Shown: positions 32,526-41,488, numbered from the stretch's first letter. The stretch is 64,000 nt of DNA from CAVRQM01 sp965246915 (GCA_965246915.1 CBDFGB010000033.1:248001-312000), one strand, 5' to 3'. Translations and numbers: made by a program. Notes: generated by a model from the sequence alone, not told the origin.

Positions 32526-33712
32526 CCTCCGGGAACTGGCGGCAACAGTATCTGGAAATCGCGAAATTCGGGGCGCTGATACAGGCTCTCGACGTAGCGG
32601 CGATAGGCAGCCTCGTCGACTCTCTCGACCGCCGGCTGCCAGGACGGGCGCGGCCGGCACCGGATGGCCGCATCGACGCCGCACACCGTCGTCGGGGTGA
32701 CGAGATCGCTGAACGCGAACACGTTCTTCGGCATCTCGGAACCGGACAGAAGCGCCAGCGCCGTCGGGATCGCGGCATTCGCGTAACCGCGTGGGAAAAA
32801 CGACATGGTGCCGACGAACGCCGGATCGGCGGCCAGGGCGTCGAGCCGCTCGCCGCCCATGCCGATCGCCAACGTTTTGTCCGCTCGTCCCGCCGCCTCC
32901 AGCGCGCGCAGGGCACCGGCGAGTTGCTCGTCGCTGAACGAGGCGACGAGAACGGGCCGTTCCGGATCGAGCCGCCCGAGCAGGTCGCTCATGGTCTGGA
33001 AGCCGCTCTCGCCGGTGCCCTGCATGTCGAGCCAGGTCACTTGAGAGTCTCTCAGGCCCGGGAGCGCTGCACGGACCGCAGCCTCCTGCGACAGATTGCG
33101 CAGGCGACCATTCGGCCCGACCAGCGGGAATGCAGCGAGCACGAGACTGGCCCGCGCCGCATCTACGCCCCAGCGACCTATCGCGCTCTGCGCCAGATAG
33201 GTGCCAGCTCGGAAGCCGGCTCGGGCGTTGTCGACGCCGACCCAGGCGGCGCCTGCGATCGGAATGTCCAGCGAGACGATCGGGATGCCGGCCTCGTCCA
33301 GCGGCCGCTTGACCGCCGGCCCGAATTGCACGTCCAACAGGCTGTTGATTACCGCATCCACGTTGCGCGTCGCAAAGGACTGTGCGTTGGCCACGTTCTT
33401 CTGCGGGTCCCATTCGTTGTCGGCGACCAGCAGCGTGATGCCGGCGGCATCGGCCAGGTCCTGAAGGCCCTGCCGGTTCAGCTGTGAAAACGGCGAAGAG
33501 CCGCCCCACATCGTGTAGCCGAACACGTACCGCGTTCCGTTGCGAGGCGGCGTCCGGCTGGAGGCCTCGGCGACCATGGCCTGCAGCGCCTCCGCCGAAG
33601 GCGCGGCAGGACCGACGTTGCCCGGATCGAAACCATGGAACGGGGCCGCGCGCGCTGCGGCCGCGATCGCCGTCATGCCTGCCGAAAGAAGCAACGTCCG
33701 CTTCGAGATCAT
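32522..33712 (-). CDS. Ribose-type sugar-binding protein, second copy in the operon
   Basis: A 396-residue periplasmic-binding-protein-like protein with a signal sequence (about 1-22; ARA-APFHGFDP). The mature N-terminus carries an FHGFDP motif, followed by about 20 residues, SAEALQAMVAEASS, and then the type I binding domain (GGSSPFSQLNRQGLQDLADAAG). The same FHGFDP...AMVAEA layout occurs in the binding protein at 40290-41468, so the two are paralogues. The ATG overlaps the decarboxylase-like gene's stop as ATGA and the stop overlaps the esterase start as GTGA. It has no dedicated permease and may share the importer at the head of the operon. Confidence 0.83.
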   Translation of the reverse strand: MISKRTLLLSAGMTAIAAAARAAPFHGFDPGNVGPAAPSAEALQAMVAEASSRTPPRNGTRYVFGYTMWGGSSPFSQLNRQGLQDLADAAGITLLVADNEWDPQKNVANAQSFATRNVDAVINSLLDVQFGPAVKRPLDEAGIPIVSLDIPIAGAAWVGVDNARAGFRAGTYLAQSAIGRWGVDAARASLVLAAFPLVGPNGRLRNLSQEAAVRAALPGLRDSQVTWLDMQGTGESGFQTMSDLLGRLDPERPVLVASFSDEQLAGALRALEAAGRADKTLAIGMGGERLDALAADPAFVGTMSFFPRGYANAAIPTALALLSGSEMPKNVFAFSDLVTPTTVCGVDAAIRCRPRPSWQPAVERVDEAAYRRYVESLYQRPEFRDFQILLPPVPGG

Positions 33713-34485
33713 TTTGCTTTCCTTTGCCCCGGATCGAGGTAGTCGTGCACCACGCGCCCGGCGACGAGCGTGAAGTCGGCGCGCCAGTATAGCCCGTCCA
33801 GCATGTCGACGACCGGCAGTCGATGCACCGGTGCCTGCGCGTTCGGCCGCAGTTCCACGGTGCACGGCCCGGTCCAGCATTCGCGCACCACGACATCGGC
33901 CAGCCGCCGCGCTGTCAGCTGCCTGATCGCTGGGCGGCCGTCGATGTGGTCCACCGCCTTGAGGTTGACGTTTTCCGTGAAATCGAAATGCCCGCGCAGG
34001 ATGTCGAGCGAGGCCCGCCGCTGCTTGGTCGGCAGCGTGCCCGTCAGAATGTCGATGCCGTTGCGCCGCACGAGCCCCACCGTCAAATCGCCGCGGATCT
34101 CAAGGGTCGGCTCCCCCTGCTTCTTCGGTTGACCATGCACTTCGCGCCCGTGCGCGACGCCCACGTCCGACGACAGGAACAGATAGGGCGAGTAGCTGCC
34201 TTCGAGGTTCGCATCTGGCAGGCGGCACCCGACGGAGACATTGCTCTCTCCATAGGCCCCGAGCCAGTCGGTGTCGTGCATTCGGTAGACGTGGGCCATC
34301 ACGACGTCACTTGCCGGCTCCAGCGGCGGCGGCAGAAGTCTTGCGACCGCCGCCTCCGTCGTCCGCCAGACGAGCGTCAGGATTTCCGCGTTGCGGAACG
34401 AGAACGGGAAGGGTGGAATGGTCGGCGCATCCCAAGGCGTGGAGAAGCCGGGACGCAAAATGTCCGCGATCGAAAGGCCGCTCAT
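33709..34485 (-). CDS. Acetoacetate-decarboxylase-family protein
   Basis: A 258-residue protein of the acetoacetate decarboxylase superfamily. The Schiff-base lysine region is visible as REVHGQPKKQGEP (Lys121/Lys122), and SEDVGVAHG-like packing plus AYGES (Glu80) correspond to active-site positions of the clostridial enzyme. Superfamily members catalyse decarboxylation of beta-keto acids, but also aldol/dehydration chemistry and hydrolysis. The genes on both sides are joined by ATGA overlaps. In this operon a beta-keto acid derived from sugar oxidation is the natural guess, not established. Confidence 0.83.
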   Translation of the reverse strand: MSGLSIADILRPGFSTPWDAPTIPPFPFSFRNAEILTLVWRTTEAAVARLLPPPLEPASDVVMAHVYRMHDTDWLGAYGESNVSVGCRLPDANLEGSYSPYLFLSSDVGVAHGREVHGQPKKQGEPTLEIRGDLTVGLVRRNGIDILTGTLPTKQRRASLDILRGHFDFTENVNLKAVDHIDGRPAIRQLTARRLADVVVRECWTGPCTVELRPNAQAPVHRLPVVDMLDGLYWRADFTLVAGRVVHDYLDPGQRKAK

Positions 34486-35246
34486 GCAAACCGTGCCTCG
34501 CGCGGGGGCGCGATGCCGTACCCCGTGAACCCGCCGGTGACGTTGATCGTCTCGCCTGTCAGAAACCCGGCCTGTGGCGAGACGACATAGGACACGGCCG
34601 CGGCGATGTCTTCTGGGCGACACCAGCGTCCGACCGGAATGGTGCGCAGCACCTGCGCCTCGAACACTTCCCACTCCATGCCCAGTTTGTCTGCCTTCGC
34701 ACGGAACGCTGCTTCCATGCCGGTGCCGGGTCCGACATGGCCGGGCGCGACCGCGTTGACCGTGATGCCGTATGATGCAAGTTCCACGGCGAGGCACTGT
34801 GTCAAACCCCATAGCGCGTTCTTGGACGCCATGTAGGCGGCCGAATACGGGTTGCCGAAGCCGAGCCGCGTCGTTACGTTGACGATCCGACCAAACCCCG
34901 CGCGCATCATCGGACGGGCGGCGGCTCGGCAGGCGAGGAACGGGCCGCGCGCGTTGATCGCCTGGATACGATCCCACTCCGCCGCATCGGTATCGACCAC
35001 GAGTTTCTGCATGTGGATCCCGGCCGCGTTGACAAGGACCGCCGGCCCATTCGTACCAATGACGGCTTCAACCGACGCCTCGTCGGCAAGATCTATCATC
35101 GTGGCCAGCCCACCAACCTCCGAGGCCACGCGCGCCGTCGCGTTCTCGTCGCGATCGGCAACGACCACGGAAAATCCGTCGGCAGCGAGGCGACGGCAGA
35201 TTTCCATACCGATGCCCCCCGCGCCTCCGATGACGAGCGCGATCAT
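34482..35246 (-). CDS. Short-chain dehydrogenase/reductase
   Basis: A 254-residue classical SDR that oxidises or reduces a hydroxyl/keto group with NAD(P). Nucleotide motif GGAGGIG (8-14), NAAG (73-76) and catalytic Tyr138-Lys142 (YMASK) are present. At the position normally taken by the catalytic Ser, 13 residues before the Tyr, there is Thr125 (VNVTTRLG). Thr can in principle serve, but it is uncommon. It is coupled by ATGA on both sides to the isomerase and decarboxylase-like genes. Asp31 after strand 2 suggests NAD rather than NADP. Confidence 0.9.
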   Translation of the reverse strand: MIALVIGGAGGIGMEICRRLAADGFSVVVADRDENATARVASEVGGLATMIDLADEASVEAVIGTNGPAVLVNAAGIHMQKLVVDTDAAEWDRIQAINARGPFLACRAAARPMMRAGFGRIVNVTTRLGFGNPYSAAYMASKNALWGLTQCLAVELASYGITVNAVAPGHVGPGTGMEAAFRAKADKLGMEWEVFEAQVLRTIPVGRWCRPEDIAAAVSYVVSPQAGFLTGETINVTGGFTGYGIAPPREARFA

Positions 35247-36055
35247 CCGATCCAGGCGCGCACCGCGTCGCGCATCGCGATCGTCTCGGTCAGTACGTCG
35301 TCGCTGATCGTGTCCATGTAGTCCTGATGCACCGCCTCCAACGCGAGGCAGCCATCGTATTCCGCGTCGCGCAACGTCCCCAGCAGCGCCGGCACATTGA
35401 TCGTACCCTTCGCGAACTTCGCCTGCAGCACGCCTGGCCGAGCCTGTCGCAAATGCACATGCGCGGCGGAGGCCGCCAGCGGGTCGATCTCGTCCTGCCG
35501 CCAGCCGAGACAGACGAAGTGCGCGTAGTCGAGCGTGAGCTTCAAGCCCGGCGCGCGGTCGAGCAGATCGAGAGTTAGGTGCGGGCTTTCGAGGAATGAA
35601 TGGACGTGCGGCTCAATCGTGACCTCGATGCCCGCCTGATGCCCAATCGCCACCAGCCTCCGCAGGATCTTTCCTGATTCCATCAGCGCTTCGGGCCGGC
35701 CCTGTCCCGGGTTGCAGATGCCGGGCAACACGAACACCGTAGGGATCGCCGCCAACTTGCAGAATTTTGCGACCACGCGGAAATCCCGCTCGTTCGCGTC
35801 GTGGGACGCGGGGTCGGCGAGGTTGCGCTCCGCAAGCGAACCCCCGAACAAATGATAGAAGTTCGCGACGTCGATGCCGAGGCCGCGAACCTTCTCGGCC
35901 ATTTTCTCCGGTTCGGCCAGGATCGCCGCGCGGTCCAATGCCGAGCCGTAAAAATAGCCGAGGTCGATCGCGCCGATGCCGAGGGCGCGGGCGATCGCGA
36001 CCGTCTCGGCCAGGGTGCAGGATGGCAACGACCAGGACGTCAGCGACAGCCGCAT
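35243..36055 (-). CDS. Sugar phosphate isomerase/epimerase (xylose-isomerase-like TIM barrel)
   Basis: A 270-residue TIM-barrel protein. Family-like features are MRLSLTSWSLPSCTLAETVAIARALG at the start, TIEPHVHSFLESP (metal-binding Glu), LTLDYAHFV (Asp), AAHVHLRQARPG (His) and LALEAVHQDY (Glu). It could isomerise a keto-sugar, or act as an inosose dehydratase-like or 3-keto-sugar enzyme together with the Gfo/Idh dehydrogenase before it, whose stop codon overlaps its start (TGATG). The stop overlaps the SDR start as ATGA. Confidence 0.85.
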   Translation of the reverse strand: MRLSLTSWSLPSCTLAETVAIARALGIGAIDLGYFYGSALDRAAILAEPEKMAEKVRGLGIDVANFYHLFGGSLAERNLADPASHDANERDFRVVAKFCKLAAIPTVFVLPGICNPGQGRPEALMESGKILRRLVAIGHQAGIEVTIEPHVHSFLESPHLTLDLLDRAPGLKLTLDYAHFVCLGWRQDEIDPLAASAAHVHLRQARPGVLQAKFAKGTINVPALLGTLRDAEYDGCLALEAVHQDYMDTISDDVLTETIAMRDAVRAWIG

Positions 36056-37089
36056 CACACGCGCTCCATCCGACCGCTCGCCGCCGAGCGGTGCATCGCG
36101 TCCAGTACTTCGACCGCGCGGGCGCCGACTTCGCCGTCCGCCGGGTTGAGCGTCTCGCGACCGAGGCACAGATCCACTAGGACTCGCAACGGGGTGGCGC
36201 ATTCGTACGCCGCCTCGGCGTCGGTCAACGGGACTACCGTGTCCCGCCCGTCATGCCGCCGCAGTTCCAACCTCGCACGCTCCACGTCCAAAAGCAGCAT
36301 GCCCTCCGTGCCGAAGATGCGAAGATCGATCTGGAAGCCGCGATGCTTCGGCACCGTGGCGGAACCGGATAACGCCGCCGTCGCGCCGCCGACAAAACGA
36401 ACGGCTGCGGCGTCGTAGTAGTCCACACCTGCTGCCGAGTTCCCCGTCATCGCGAACACTGCCTCGGGCCGCAGCTCCGTCACGCGAAACAGCAGTGACA
36501 GCGCATGGACAAGCTGCCCCCAACCGTAGCCGCCAGCCCGTGCCGCGTCGGCCCAGGTCGAGGCGGGCGGCCGAAACATCGCGTTGGCCGTCTCGGCCAT
36601 CGGCTCACCGGCGAACAGGTCGGCGAGGGGTGTCGCCATCTGCAGCACGACATGGCGAACGTCGCCCAGTTCGCGAACCAGGCCGCGAGCCGTCTCGGTC
36701 CATGGCCGGAAATTCCAGCCGCACGGCACGACCACCTGTCGCCCCGCGCGTCCCGCTGCCGTCACGATATCGCGCGCATCGGTGGCTGTCGTCGCCATCG
36801 GCTTCTCGACGAGAACGTGACATCCGTGGGCCAACGCCGCCAGCGCATGCTCGTGATGCACCACATGCGGGGACGAGATCACGACGCCGTCCATTGGCAC
36901 GGTGCGCAGCATCTCGTGCGTGTCCTCGAATCCGAGCGGGACCGCGAACACCGACTGCACGAGCGCCAATTCCTCCGCGCCGAGCCGGTTTACGGCGACG
37001 ATCTCGCACTCGGCAATCGCGGCAAGCGCCGGCAGATGATTCACCACCGCCCACCATCCCGCGCCGATGACTCCGATCCGCGCCTTCAT
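36055..37089 (-). CDS. Gfo/Idh/MocA-family oxidoreductase
   Basis: A 344-residue NAD(P)-dependent sugar dehydrogenase. The N-terminal Rossmann motif is VIGAGWWAVVNHLPAL and the signature EKPMA (in LVEKPMATTATDARD) is present, followed by the C-terminal substrate domain. Relatives oxidise myo-inositol, glucose-type sugars or pseudo-disaccharides, often at C3 of an intact glycoside. Pairing with a TIM-barrel isomerase or dehydratase is a recurring theme in glycoside 3-keto pathways. The start overlaps the GntR regulator's stop as ATGA. Confidence 0.9.
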   Translation of the reverse strand: MKARIGVIGAGWWAVVNHLPALAAIAECEIVAVNRLGAEELALVQSVFAVPLGFEDTHEMLRTVPMDGVVISSPHVVHHEHALAALAHGCHVLVEKPMATTATDARDIVTAAGRAGRQVVVPCGWNFRPWTETARGLVRELGDVRHVVLQMATPLADLFAGEPMAETANAMFRPPASTWADAARAGGYGWGQLVHALSLLFRVTELRPEAVFAMTGNSAAGVDYYDAAAVRFVGGATAALSGSATVPKHRGFQIDLRIFGTEGMLLLDVERARLELRRHDGRDTVVPLTDAEAAYECATPLRVLVDLCLGRETLNPADGEVGARAVEVLDAMHRSAASGRMERV

Positions 37090-37799
37090 GCCCGCACCAT
37101 CGCGTCGACCGTCGAGCGGTGTACGTTGCGCATGTGCAGATGCATCGCTGTCGCGGCGCCCTCGGCGTCGCGCGCCGCGAACGCCGCGATGATCGCCTCG
37201 TGGTCACGCAGCGATTGCATCAGCACACCGGGTGTCTCCGAGGCGATACGGCGATATTCCATGCCGAGCACATACAGCGCGTGCGACACCCGCTCCAGAA
37301 CCGGGTTGCCGGTCGCCTCACCGATGGTGCTGTGAAACTCCATATCGGAGACTCTGAAGCGCAGCGGATCGTCGATCAGTCCGCGCTGCACCTCGATCAT
37401 CTGCCGCAGCCGTTCCAGTTCGACATCGGGCAGGGTACGAGTGGCCATGCGCGCGATCTCACCGTCGATCAAAACCCGCGCCTCGTACAGCGCGTCGACG
37501 TTGCGCGGATCGAGCGTGATCAGCAGTTGCAGCGGCCCGAGCAGATCGGCCGCCCCGAGCGACGAGACATAGATCCCGGACCCTTGTCGTGCCTTCAGCA
37601 CGCCGAGGATCTGCAGGCCGCGCACCGCCTCGCGCACGCTCGGCCGGCTCACCTGCATGAGCGTCGCGAGCTCGCGTTCCGGCGGCAGCATGTCACCCGG
37701 CTTCAGGTTGCGGGTGCGCACGAGGTCGAGCAGCCGCCGCGCCACCTGTTCGGCGAGCGACTGCCGCTCGATCGGCGCATAGGCGTCAGCTGCGTCCAT
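37086..37799 (-). CDS. GntR-family regulator, FadR type (FCD domain)
   Basis: A 237-residue regulator. The winged helix-turn-helix spans about 15-80 (LKPGDMLPPERELATLMQVS, RPSVREAVRGLQILGVL, RQGSGIYV) and the all-helical FCD effector domain follows, with the metal-binding type residues in DMEFHSTIGEATGNP and RDHEAIIAAFAARD. It sits as the fourth gene in transcription order, 2 bases after the permease, so it is co-expressed with what it presumably controls. The ATTGG/CCAAT repeat at 41489-41503 upstream of the operon is a candidate binding site. Confidence 0.92.
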   Translation of the reverse strand: MDAADAYAPIERQSLAEQVARRLLDLVRTRNLKPGDMLPPERELATLMQVSRPSVREAVRGLQILGVLKARQGSGIYVSSLGAADLLGPLQLLITLDPRNVDALYEARVLIDGEIARMATRTLPDVELERLRQMIEVQRGLIDDPLRFRVSDMEFHSTIGEATGNPVLERVSHALYVLGMEYRRIASETPGVLMQSLRDHEAIIAAFAARDAEGAATAMHLHMRNVHRSTVDAMVRA

Positions 37800-37801
37800 G
37801 C

Positions 37802-38785
37802 TCAATCGCCGAACGCGTTGGTGCGTATGCGGTCGAGGCTGATCGCCAGCACCAGGACAACCCCGCGCGTGACATCCTGCCAGAAGCTCGACACGTTCAG
37901 AAGCGTCAGGCCGTTCGCCAACGTTCCGAGGATGAGCACCGCCAGCAGTGTTCCCCAAACGCTGCCGCGCCCACCGTACAGCGACGTACCGCCGAGGATG
38001 ATCGCCGCGATTACCGTCAGCAAATGCTGCGACGCAGCGTTCGGCGCGGCCGCTCCAAGCATGGCAGCGAGCACTGTGCCGGCCAGCGCGCCCGACAGCG
38101 CCGAGAGGACGTAGAGCGTGATGACGACTCGCTCGACCGGAACGCCGATCAGTCGCGCGGCCTCCGGATTGCCGCCCGAGGCGTAGACGTAGCGACCGAA
38201 TTTCGTGCGGGTCAGCACGATCCACAATACGGCGAACGTCACCAGCATCAGGATCAGCGGCACCGGCACGCCGAACCAGCGCCCTCCGCCGATCCAGTTG
38301 AAACCCGGCACCATGAGCGGCCGCGTGAGCCCACCGGTCATTACGAGTGACAGGCCGGAGACGATGCTCATCATGCCCAAGGTCACGATCAGCGGATTGA
38401 GTTTTAGCCGCGTGGTCAGCAGCCCGTTTCCCGCGCCGATCGCGGCGGCGACCAGCAGCGCCACCGGGACTGCTGCCCAGATGTCGAAACCACTCGCATA
38501 CAGCAGCGAGATCACCACGCCCGATAAGCCTGCAACCGCCGCCACCGACAGATCGAGGCCGCCTGCGATGATCAGCGGCGTGCCGGTCGCTGCCATAAGC
38601 CCCATGAAGGCGACGTTTGCACCGATCGACAGCATATTGCGAATGCTCAGGAAATACGGCGACAGAATCGAGAACACGATGGCCAGCGCGATATAGAACG
38701 CCAGCAGGACCGCGACCCCGGACCAGGACCTCCCTAGCAAGGCCGCGATCGGGCGGACGGCGGGCAGGGCGACACTTGTGCTCAT
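37802..38785 (-). CDS. Sugar ABC importer, permease (RbsC type)
   Basis: A 327-residue inner-membrane permease with about nine to ten hydrophobic segments and RbsC-family text (PLIIAGGLDLSVAAVAGLSG, ASGGNPEAARLIGVPVERV, ILGGTSLYGGRGSVWG). A single permease gene with one double ATPase implies a homodimeric channel. It lies 3 bases after the ATPase gene and 2 bases before the regulator gene. It is the transport path for the head binding protein and perhaps for its paralogue at 32522. Confidence 0.93.
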   Translation of the reverse strand: MSTSVALPAVRPIAALLGRSWSGVAVLLAFYIALAIVFSILSPYFLSIRNMLSIGANVAFMGLMAATGTPLIIAGGLDLSVAAVAGLSGVVISLLYASGFDIWAAVPVALLVAAAIGAGNGLLTTRLKLNPLIVTLGMMSIVSGLSLVMTGGLTRPLMVPGFNWIGGGRWFGVPVPLILMLVTFAVLWIVLTRTKFGRYVYASGGNPEAARLIGVPVERVVITLYVLSALSGALAGTVLAAMLGAAAPNAASQHLLTVIAAIILGGTSLYGGRGSVWGTLLAVLILGTLANGLTLLNVSSFWQDVTRGVVLVLAISLDRIRTNAFGD

Positions 38786-38788
38786 GGG

Positions 38789-40288
38789 TCAGGCCGCCTC
38801 GAACGCGGGGTCGGATTCGGTGGCGGCCATCAGCGTGGCCGGCGGCGTGTTCACGTCGAACCGGCCGACCACGCGGCCACGGTCGAGGACGATTGAGCGG
38901 TCCGACAATCCTGCGATCTCCTCGACGTCCGACGACAGCACGAGGATCGCGAAGCCTTTTGCGGCGAGGTCGCGCAGCCGCGCATAGATTTCCTTGCGCG
39001 CGCCGACATCGACGCCGCGCGTCGGCTCTTCGAGGATCAGCAGCTTGACGCCGTCGACCAGCCAGCGCGCGAGGCACACTTTCTGCTGGTTGCCGCCCGA
39101 GAGCGTGCGGAGCTTCTGCTCCGGCCCGCGCGCGCGGATGCCCAGTTCGCGGATCCATTTTCCCGCGTGCGACGTCTCGGCGGCGCGCGAGACGAACGGC
39201 CCGCGCTCGAAGCGGTCCTGAAACGGCAACGCGATGTTCTCGCGCAGGCTCAATTCGGCGATCACCCCTTCTTTTTTGCGCTCGGCGGCGACGAAGCCGA
39301 TGCCCGCGCGCTTGCCTGCTTCCGCGCTGCGTGGCCGGTAGTCCTGGCCACGCAGCCTGATGCGGCCGTCGACCGCGCCCAACGCGCCGTACAGCGCGCG
39401 GCCGAGGACCTCGATGCCGGAGCCGATCAGGCCGAACACCCCAAGGACCTCGCCGGCGCGCAGCGACAGATCGATGTCGGCCAGGCGGCCCGGCAGCGAC
39501 AGCTTTTCAACCTGAAGAACCTTGTCGCCAGGCACTGTGGGGACGCCCGCGTACATGTCGCCAAGCGTCGTGCCGAGCATTGCCGAAAGTATCTCCGCGC
39601 GCGATGCGCCGGCGGTGGGGAACGTGCCGGCATTTCGGCCGTCGCGCAGCACGACGATCCGGTCGGAGATCTCGAACACTTCCGCGAGATAGTGGGAGAT
39701 ATATATGACCGAGACGCCCTCGGCCTGCAGCCCGCGGATGATCCGAAAAATCAGCCGCGCCTCCTGCTCGGTCAGCGCCGCCGTCGGCTCGTCCATCACC
39801 AGCAGCTTCGCCCGACCGGCAAGCGCGCGGGCGATCTCAACGATGCGTTGTTCCGCGACCGGCAGGCGGCCGACTTTCGTGCTCGGATCGATGGCCGCGA
39901 ACCCGAGCCGTCCGAGCAACTCGCGAGACTCGCGTCGCATCCGCGCGTCGTGGACGCCGGCGCGCGTTATCGGCAGGTCGCCGAGAAAAATGTTCTCGGC
40001 GACCGTCATGTCCGGCATGACCGAAATCTCCTGCGGCAGCATCCGCACGCCCGCCGCCACGGACGCGGCGGGGCTCGCCAGCGCCCGGGCAGCGCCGTCG
40101 ATGCGGACTTCGCCGACGTCGCGCGGATACAGCCCCGCGAGAATCTTCATCAGCGTGGATTTCCCGGCGCCGTTCGCGCCGAGCAACGCCACGACTTCGC
40201 CGGGCTCCACTGTCAGATCGACCGACGACAGCACCGCGACACCGCCGAACGATTTCCCAATGCCGCTCATCTGGAGCCGGGCAGGCAT
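38789..40288 (-). CDS. Sugar ABC importer, duplicated ATPase (RbsA/MglA type)
   Basis: A 499-residue double ABC ATPase. Domain 1 has Walker A GANGAGKST and Walker B LLVMDEPTAALTEQEA. Domain 2 has the degenerate P-loop GLIGSGIEVLGRALYG and signature LSGGNQQKVCLARWL. The ATG at 40288 was chosen because it lies 1 base after the binding-protein stop and gives the usual short lead before the first domain; an in-frame start at 40315 would overlap the binding-protein gene by 26 bases. It drives import through the RbsC-type permease. Confidence 0.92.
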   Translation of the reverse strand: MPARLQMSGIGKSFGGVAVLSSVDLTVEPGEVVALLGANGAGKSTLMKILAGLYPRDVGEVRIDGAARALASPAASVAAGVRMLPQEISVMPDMTVAENIFLGDLPITRAGVHDARMRRESRELLGRLGFAAIDPSTKVGRLPVAEQRIVEIARALAGRAKLLVMDEPTAALTEQEARLIFRIIRGLQAEGVSVIYISHYLAEVFEISDRIVVLRDGRNAGTFPTAGASRAEILSAMLGTTLGDMYAGVPTVPGDKVLQVEKLSLPGRLADIDLSLRAGEVLGVFGLIGSGIEVLGRALYGALGAVDGRIRLRGQDYRPRSAEAGKRAGIGFVAAERKKEGVIAELSLRENIALPFQDRFERGPFVSRAAETSHAGKWIRELGIRARGPEQKLRTLSGGNQQKVCLARWLVDGVKLLILEEPTRGVDVGARKEIYARLRDLAAKGFAILVLSSDVEEIAGLSDRSIVLDRGRVVGRFDVNTPPATLMAATESDPAFEAA

Positions 40289-40289
40289 C

Positions 40290-41468
40290 TCAGTCGGACG
40301 GAATGAGGTTCTCAAAGCCTTTCAGCTCGGGCGAGGCGCGTAGCGAGACCAAGTGCTTCTCGAATGCCTCCTTCGGAAACTGGAAGGTGATCTCGTCGAC
40401 CTGCGCGCAAGGCTGGTCGGGATAGAACTTGCAGATGTTGTCTTTGGTTACCATGACGTGGTTCACCAACACCGTCGACGGCGTCGCCCTGCCCGCGAGC
40501 TGCATCAGCGCCAGCGGCACCAAGTAATTTCCGTAACGTTCCGGGAAATAGCCTACCGAGGCGGCCAGCGCCGGCTCGCTGACCAGTGCGGCTCCCTCGT
40601 CGGCCCCCATGCCGACCGCCACCACGTCCGCCTCGCGCCCGGCCTGCTTCGTGGCGCGCACCATGCCGATCGTCGCCTGATCGTTGATCGCGGTGACCAT
40701 GATCGGCGCGCCGGCCGGAATGCGCGGCAGCACGTTGGTCATCTGGGTGAAGCTCTCCTCCAGGGTGTTCTTGGTGTCGATCTTGATGACGTGATCGGCC
40801 TGGAAACCCTCCGCGGAAGCGAGGAAGCCCGCGACTTGTCCGCCGGTGCGCATCGCCGGGATCGCGCCCGATTGCGGCAACTCGCCCACGACGAGGTAGC
40901 CGTGGCGCACCTTCTCTGCGCCGAACTTCTTCGCCGCCGCCTGGGCCAGATAAGACCCCCCCATGAATCCGGAGCGTGGGTTGTTCGCACCAAAGAACGT
41001 GGCCCCCGGCATCGGGATGTCGATGGCGGTGACGCGGGTGTCGGCCTCTTTCATCTTGTTCATGATCGTCGCGCCGAAGTTCGCGTCCGTCTGAAACTCG
41101 ATGACCGCGTCGACGCCTCGCTGCAGGAAGCTCTCGGCATTGTTGAGCGCGGTGGCGCCGTCGAGCCGATTGTCGGCGACGACCACCTCGATGCCGGCCG
41201 CCTTCGCGTTGGCAAGAATACCCTGCTCGACCTTCACGCAAAACACGATGTCACGCTGAAGATTGGCAAAGCCGATCGTCAGTTTCTTGCCGTCGCGCGG
41301 TTTGGCGGCCGCCTCCGCCACCATGGCGGTAAGATCGCTCGCGGCGAGCATTGAGCCATCATGGGTCGTCGGGTCGAAGCCATGGAACGCCTCGGCGTGG
41401 GCGGCGGCGGCAACCCACGTCGTCGCTGCGCATGCAAGCAGTGCACGGCGAAAAGACCCCTTGAGCAT
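40290..41468 (-). CDS. Ribose-type sugar-binding protein, head of the 20-gene run
   Basis: A 392-residue periplasmic binding protein with a signal peptide (about 1-25, ending AHA-EA) and mature N-terminus AFHGFDPTTHDG. The type I binding domain follows (LTIGFANLQRDIVFCVKVEQ, VVVADNRLDGATALNNAESF, TAIDIPMPGATFFGANN). A GGGGAGG ribosome-binding site lies just before the ATG. It is the first gene of the minus-strand operon. The FHGFDP leader is shared with the binding protein at 32522-33712. The ligand is probably a carbohydrate, judging by fold and operon. Confidence 0.9.
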   Translation of the reverse strand: MLKGSFRRALLACAATTWVAAAAHAEAFHGFDPTTHDGSMLAASDLTAMVAEAAAKPRDGKKLTIGFANLQRDIVFCVKVEQGILANAKAAGIEVVVADNRLDGATALNNAESFLQRGVDAVIEFQTDANFGATIMNKMKEADTRVTAIDIPMPGATFFGANNPRSGFMGGSYLAQAAAKKFGAEKVRHGYLVVGELPQSGAIPAMRTGGQVAGFLASAEGFQADHVIKIDTKNTLEESFTQMTNVLPRIPAGAPIMVTAINDQATIGMVRATKQAGREADVVAVGMGADEGAALVSEPALAASVGYFPERYGNYLVPLALMQLAGRATPSTVLVNHVMVTKDNICKFYPDQPCAQVDEITFQFPKEAFEKHLVSLRASPELKGFENLIPSD

Positions 41469-41488
41469 GTTGCCTCCCCATGGCCGTG

